Shown here one piece after another: positions 5,194-8,463 of a stretch of DNA of 8,463 nt; the stretch's first letter is position 1; every line of letters begins with the position of its first letter. Below the pieces are notes generated by a model that was not told where the DNA came from, searched no databases, and saw nothing but the letters and a program-made list of their open reading frames with translations. A program made the position numbers and the translations under genes. This stretch comes from Bacteroidota bacterium (lineage in GTDB: Bacteria > Bacteroidota > Bacteroidia > Flavobacteriales > Flavobacteriaceae), in the NCBI GenBank assembly GCA_023427845.1, contig JAEYZX010000116.1, positions 1 through 8,463 on the forward strand, in the 5' to 3' direction.

Positions 5194-6881
5194 TGACGCC
5201 ATCAAACAAAAATAACATCAAAAAACTCGCTATAATTATTGTCGTGCTCATTGTAGCAAATATTGTTGGCAACGTATTTTTCCAACGTTTTGACCTGACA
5301 CACGATAAACGTTATACGCTTTCCGAAACATCGCTGCAGATCATCGAAAATGTAAATGAGCCGCTGATTGTTGATGTATTCCTGGAAGGTAATTTTCCGG
5401 GCGAATTCAAGAAACTGCAAACCGAGACGCAGCAACTTCTCGAAGAGTTCAAAGCCTACAATTCAAATATCGATTTCCAGTTCATCAATCCGCTCGAGGA
5501 TGAAGAAACGCGCGATACCATTATGCAGGCCTTTATGGATCGCGGTCTAACGCCAATCAGCGTCACCGTCGACGACAAAGGGAAGCAAACCCAGGAAGTG
5601 GTATTTCCGTGGGCAATCGCGTCGTATCAGGACCGCAGCACAAAAGTACCGTTGCTAAAAAATCTGATGGGTGCAACGACCGCCGAGAAAGTCATCAGTT
5701 CGGTACAACACCTTGAATTTGCATTTGCGAATGCTATAAATACAATTGCGAAGGAAAAGCAGAAGAAAGTGGCGATCATCAAAGGCAACGGCCAGCTGCA
5801 CGATCTGCTTATAGCCGATTTCCTTCAGCAGGTGCGTGAAAATTATTACATCGCCCCGGTCACATTGGACTCCGTTCCGCAACGTCCGAACGGCACACTG
5901 GCACACTTGAAACAATACGATCTGGCGATCATCGCAAAACCGACCGAACAGTTTAGCGATCAGGAAAAAATGGTGCTCGATCAGTTTATTATCGATGGCG
6001 GTAAAACTATGTGGCTCATCGATCAGGTCAGCATGGAAATGGACAGTCTTTATAATGATTCCGGAACATCGCTTGCGTTTCCGAAAGACCTGAATCTAAA
6101 CGACATGTTCTTTAAATATGGAATCAGGATCTCGCCGCATCTGATCAAAGACATAATGGCAACGCCAATTTCATTGGCAACGGGCCAGCAGGGAAGCGCA
6201 ACACAATACACCCAATTCCCATGGTTTTATTCACCCATGATCTATCCGCCCGAAAACGCGCATCCGATCGTCAATAACCTTGACGTGCTCAAATTTGAAT
6301 TCGCAAGCGGAATCGAATTGCTTCAGAATGATATCCGGAAAACGGTTCTCTTACAGTCTTCGCCATATTCAAAACTTATAGGAACTCCCGTTGAAGTCAG
6401 CCTTGCGATGGTACAGGAACGGCCTGAGCAAACCGAGTTCTCCGGCGGCGGAAACATTCCGGTCGCGGTATTGCTCGAAGGAAATTTCCATTCGGTTTTC
6501 GAAAACCGGGTATTGCCATTTGACGAACCTACTTTCGCAACTACCGGCAAGCCATCGAAGATGATTGTGGTATCGGATGGCGATATCATCCGCAACCAAC
6601 TCGACAAAAATTTTCAGCCACTCGAACTTGGCTTTGATAAATGGACTAACACGCTTTACGCAAACAAGGAATTCATGATGAACAGCGTCAACTATTTACT
6701 CGAAGATAACGGACTTATCAACATTCGAAGTAAGGAAGTCAGCCTGCCTGTTTTGGACCAGGAAAAAGTCTACCGAAATTACACCTTCGCTCAAACGCTA
6801 ACAGTCGGATTACCAATAGTGTTACTCTTGTTATTTGGACTCGTATTTACGTTCCTGCGCAGGAGAAAATATGCCCGCTAA
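5193..6881 (+). CDS. gldG: Gliding motility ABC transporter auxiliary subunit GldG
   Basis: GldG is the substrate-binding-like auxiliary component that pairs with GldF. The 562-residue product has a single N-terminal membrane anchor at about 11-30, a large extracytoplasmic region at about 31-535, and a second membrane helix at 536-555 with a short basic tail (RRRKYAR) in the cytoplasm. The sequence after the first anchor, RFDLTHDKRYTLSETSLQII (32-51), is the recognisable start of the GldG / ABC_transp_aux family, and VAIIKGNGQLHD (193-204) and QYDLAIIAKP (241-250) are further markers of its central domain. The start overlaps the gldF stop by one base, so the two are translationally coupled. 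Length is normal for the family and no break is seen. A promoter for dnaN lies just past the stop codon, so the operon probably ends here or reads through weakly. Confidence 0.96.
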   Translation: MTPSNKNNIKKLAIIIVVLIVANIVGNVFFQRFDLTHDKRYTLSETSLQIIENVNEPLIVDVFLEGNFPGEFKKLQTETQQLLEEFKAYNSNIDFQFINPLEDEETRDTIMQAFMDRGLTPISVTVDDKGKQTQEVVFPWAIASYQDRSTKVPLLKNLMGATTAEKVISSVQHLEFAFANAINTIAKEKQKKVAIIKGNGQLHDLLIADFLQQVRENYYIAPVTLDSVPQRPNGTLAHLKQYDLAIIAKPTEQFSDQEKMVLDQFIIDGGKTMWLIDQVSMEMDSLYNDSGTSLAFPKDLNLNDMFFKYGIRISPHLIKDIMATPISLATGQQGSATQYTQFPWFYSPMIYPPENAHPIVNNLDVLKFEFASGIELLQNDIRKTVLLQSSPYSKLIGTPVEVSLAMVQERPEQTEFSGGGNIPVAVLLEGNFHSVFENRVLPFDEPTFATTGKPSKMIVVSDGDIIRNQLDKNFQPLELGFDKWTNTLYANKEFMMNSVNYLLEDNGLINIRSKEVSLPVLDQEKVYRNYTFAQTLTVGLPIVLLLLFGLVFTFLRRRKYAR

Positions 6882-6895
6882 TGTTAATAAATTAG

Positions 6896-6927
6896 TTGCA
6901 GATGTAAAGTTCTTTGGGATATATTTG
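6896..6927 (+). promoter_or_regulatory. Promoter for dnaN
   Basis: TTG at 6896-6898 is followed after 21 bases by TATATTTG at 6920-6927, matching the Bacteroidetes -33 TTG / -7 TAnnTTTG pattern. Transcription would begin near 6934, giving a leader of about 43 bases before the ATG at 6977. It lets dnaN be expressed separately from gldFG. Confidence 0.65.
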
Positions 6928-6976
6928 TAGAATGTCTGAGGTTTCCAACAGAGGCCCAATATAAAAAATAAGGGAA

Positions 6977-8095
6977 ATGAAATTTATTGTATCGAGTTCG
7001 TATTTATTAAAACAGCTTCAGGTCTTGGGAAGCGTCATCAACAGCAACAATACTTTACCTATTTTAGATAATTTTCTATTTGAATTAGATAATAATAAAC
7101 TTACGGTTTCGGCATCCGATCTTGAGACCACAATGTCGGCCACACTTGAAATTGATTCTGCAAGCGTTGGAAGTGTCGCTGTTCCTGCGAAACTGCTTCT
7201 CGAAATCCTAAAAACATTTCCTGAACAACCGCTGACATTCACTGTCGAAGAAAACAGCACGATCGAGATTAGCTCTAATTCGGGGAAATATGCCCTTGCA
7301 TACGCTCCAGGTGAAGAGTTTCCTAAATCGGTGAATCTTGACGATCCTTCAACCACTCTGGTTCCTGCCGATGTTCTAGCCACCGCAGTCAGCAAAACGA
7401 TATTTGCCGCCGGAAACGATGATTTGCGTCCGGTGATGTCGGGTGTGTTCTTCCAGTTTTCGCCGGAAGGGCTGACATTCGTAGCAACTGATGCACACAA
7501 ATTGGTGAAATACGCACGAACGGATGTCCGCGCCTCACAGGTTGCCGACTTCATCATGCCTAAAAAACCGTTGAACATCCTCAAAAGCATTTTGGGAGCT
7601 TCAGATGCAGAAGTGAAAATAGAATACAACGAATCGAATGCAACTTTTTCGTTCGATAATTATATTTTGATGTGCCGGCTTATCGACGGAAAATATCCAA
7701 ATTACGAAGCCGTCATACCTAAAGAAAATCCGAATAAACTGCTTATCGACAGGACCTTGTTCCTGAATTCAGTACGTCGTGTCGCGATTTTCTCAAATAA
7801 AACAACGCACCAGATCCGGCTTAAGATTGCCGGGGCGGAACTCAATATATCTGCCGAAGATATCGATTACTCGAACAAAGCCGAGGAACGGCTGACCTGC
7901 GATTATCAGGGCGACGACATGCAGATCGGTTTCAATTCACGATTTTTGACCGAAATGCTGACAAACCTGCAATCGGATATGATAATGCTTGAAATGTCGC
8001 TTCCGAACCGCGCGGGGATCCTGACACCCGTTGACGGATTAGAAGATGGCGAAAACGTTACCATGCTTGTCATGCCGGTAATGCTGAATAACTAA
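6977..8095 (+). CDS. dnaN: DNA polymerase III subunit beta (sliding clamp)
   Basis: DnaN forms a head-to-tail dimer ring around DNA that tethers the replicative polymerase and recruits other replication and repair proteins. The 372-residue product matches the usual length (366 in E. coli) and has three clamp domains at about 1-125, 127-246 and 248-372. Diagnostic stretches are TLPILDNFLFEL (26-37), RPVMSGVFF (151-159), TDAHKL (171-176, part of the peptide-binding pocket), IDGKYPNYEAVIP (236-248), GFNSRFL (318-324) and the C-terminal LVMPVML (364-370), which lines the pocket for clamp-binding motifs. The ATG at 6977 gives the standard MKF start and is preceded by AGGGA, only one base away, too close for a good ribosome site. 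There is no dnaA or recF nearby, so this is not the classic origin cluster. The gene ends at a strong terminator. Confidence 0.98.
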   Translation: MKFIVSSSYLLKQLQVLGSVINSNNTLPILDNFLFELDNNKLTVSASDLETTMSATLEIDSASVGSVAVPAKLLLEILKTFPEQPLTFTVEENSTIEISSNSGKYALAYAPGEEFPKSVNLDDPSTTLVPADVLATAVSKTIFAAGNDDLRPVMSGVFFQFSPEGLTFVATDAHKLVKYARTDVRASQVADFIMPKKPLNILKSILGASDAEVKIEYNESNATFSFDNYILMCRLIDGKYPNYEAVIPKENPNKLLIDRTLFLNSVRRVAIFSNKTTHQIRLKIAGAELNISAEDIDYSNKAEERLTCDYQGDDMQIGFNSRFLTEMLTNLQSDMIMLEMSLPNRAGILTPVDGLEDGENVTMLVMPVMLNN

Positions 8096-8113
8096 GACAT
8101 CGATTTTTTATAT

Positions 8114-8141
8114 AAAACCGCATTCACGATGCGGTTTTTTT
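8114..8141 (+). terminator. Bidirectional intrinsic terminator between dnaN and the universal stress gene
   Basis: AAAACCGCAT at 8114-8123 and ATGCGGTTTT at 8129-8138 form a perfect 10-bp stem with a 5-base loop, followed by a run of seven T (8135-8141). It starts 18 bases after the dnaN stop codon. In the minus direction the stem is followed by TTTT and further A/T sequence, so it can also stop transcription of the convergent gene, whose stop codon abuts it at 8140-8142. Confidence 0.88.
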
Positions 8142-8463
8142 ATTCTTCATCGTGAAGCGCCATCAGCGGTATCTGAACGTGGTACGCCAGCTTTTGCGTC
8201 AGGCTGTGATGGAACAATCCTTCGAAGAATCCGCGTTTATGGCTGTGAAGCGCAAGCAAATGTGTGTCATGTTCAGAAATGAATTGAAGTATTGTGCCTT
8301 CAACATCGTCACTTTCGAGAATGTGGATACTGATATCCTCATCCTTAAAAAGGAATTTCCAATCTGCTATTACGACATCCTTTACATCCGAACCATGCGT
8401 TTTGACGTAAAGGCAATCTACGTGCGCCCCAAATCCTTTTGCTATTGTGAGCAGACGTCGAAG
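8140..8463 (-). CDS. Universal stress protein family, C-terminal part (cut by the window edge)
   Basis: An open frame enters from the right edge on the minus strand and ends with TAA at 8142-8140; 107 residues are visible and the N-terminus lies outside. The segment reads as the end of a UspA-fold domain: AHVDCLYVKT near its start (the strand after the first helix), DVEGTILQFI and then HDTHLLALHSHKRGFFEGLF followed by HHSLTQKLAYHVQIPLMALHDEE. This matches the family's closing pattern, in which a Gly-rich stretch and a Ser at the start of a helix contact ATP and a strand ending in 'P-hydrophobic-hydrophobic' closes the sheet. The canonical G-x2-G-x9-G(S/T) nucleotide site is poorly kept, so ATP binding is doubtful. 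Many Bacteroidetes homologues have two Usp domains in about 270-280 residues; this may be the second. The target and role are unknown. It converges on dnaN. Confidence 0.82.
   Translation of the reverse strand, partial: LRRLLTIAKGFGAHVDCLYVKTHGSDVKDVVIADWKFLFKDEDISIHILESDDVEGTILQFISEHDTHLLALHSHKRGFFEGLFHHSLTQKLAYHVQIPLMALHDEE

Noticed and set aside
6323..6607. Open frames on the minus strand inside gldG
   Set aside because: They are shadows of the gldG reading frame, with no start signals and no family match.
7018..7629. Long open frame of 203 codons on the minus strand inside dnaN
   Set aside because: It lies fully antisense to the secure dnaN gene, has no recognisable domain and is Ser/Arg-rich, as expected from a shadow of a coding sequence.
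1..8463. A defence, mobile-element or biosynthetic system
   Set aside because: Every long frame is a housekeeping or motility family, or a small exported protein. There are no transposase, integrase, toxin, nuclease or phage genes, no spaced direct repeats, and no gene cassette boundaries.

Overview
The window looks like chromosomal housekeeping DNA from a member of the Bacteroidetes, most likely Flavobacteriaceae (Flavobacterium or a close relative). Four things point there: the gliding-motility ABC-transporter genes gldF and gldG; several promoter elements of the Bacteroidetes form TAnnTTTG, some with a TTG about 19-22 bp upstream; starts preceded by A-rich sequence rather than clear Shine-Dalgarno sites; and protein families typical of that group (the long SAICAR synthase, PhoH, DUF62 SAM hydrolase, and a C-terminal universal stress protein half). 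No CRISPR array, insertion sequence, phage gene, tRNA or rRNA was seen.

Layout. Bases 38-3210 carry four leftward genes: a small exported protein of unknown function with an internal duplication, an exported ankyrin-repeat protein, purC (SAICAR synthase) and phoH (PhoH-family ATPase). They are separated by gaps of about 145-160 bases that hold promoter-like and hairpin sequences, so they are probably mostly separate transcription units. From about 3250 transcription turns rightward: a DUF62 SAM hydrolase, a small ABM-fold monooxygenase-like protein, gldF and gldG are packed with spacings of 0, +10 and -1 nt and look like one operon. dnaN (DNA polymerase sliding clamp) follows with its own promoter and ends at a strong stem-loop terminator. 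A universal stress protein gene enters from the right edge, converges on dnaN and shares that terminator.

How the genes work together. purC supplies purine synthesis, dnaN chromosome replication, and PhoH probably RNA-linked ATPase functions. GldF and GldG are the membrane permease and the membrane-anchored auxiliary subunit of the Gld ABC transporter, which needs the ATPase GldA; gldA is not in this window. The two enzymes placed before gldF have no obvious biochemical link to gliding, so co-transcription is inferred from spacing only.

I did not find a convincing new biological system. The observations most worth a second look are a GC-rich, hairpin-forming spacer between phoH and purC that may be an interspersed repeat, the overlapping back-to-back promoters between phoH and the SAM hydrolase gene, a shortened catalytic loop in the SAM hydrolase, and the duplicated motif in the small exported protein.
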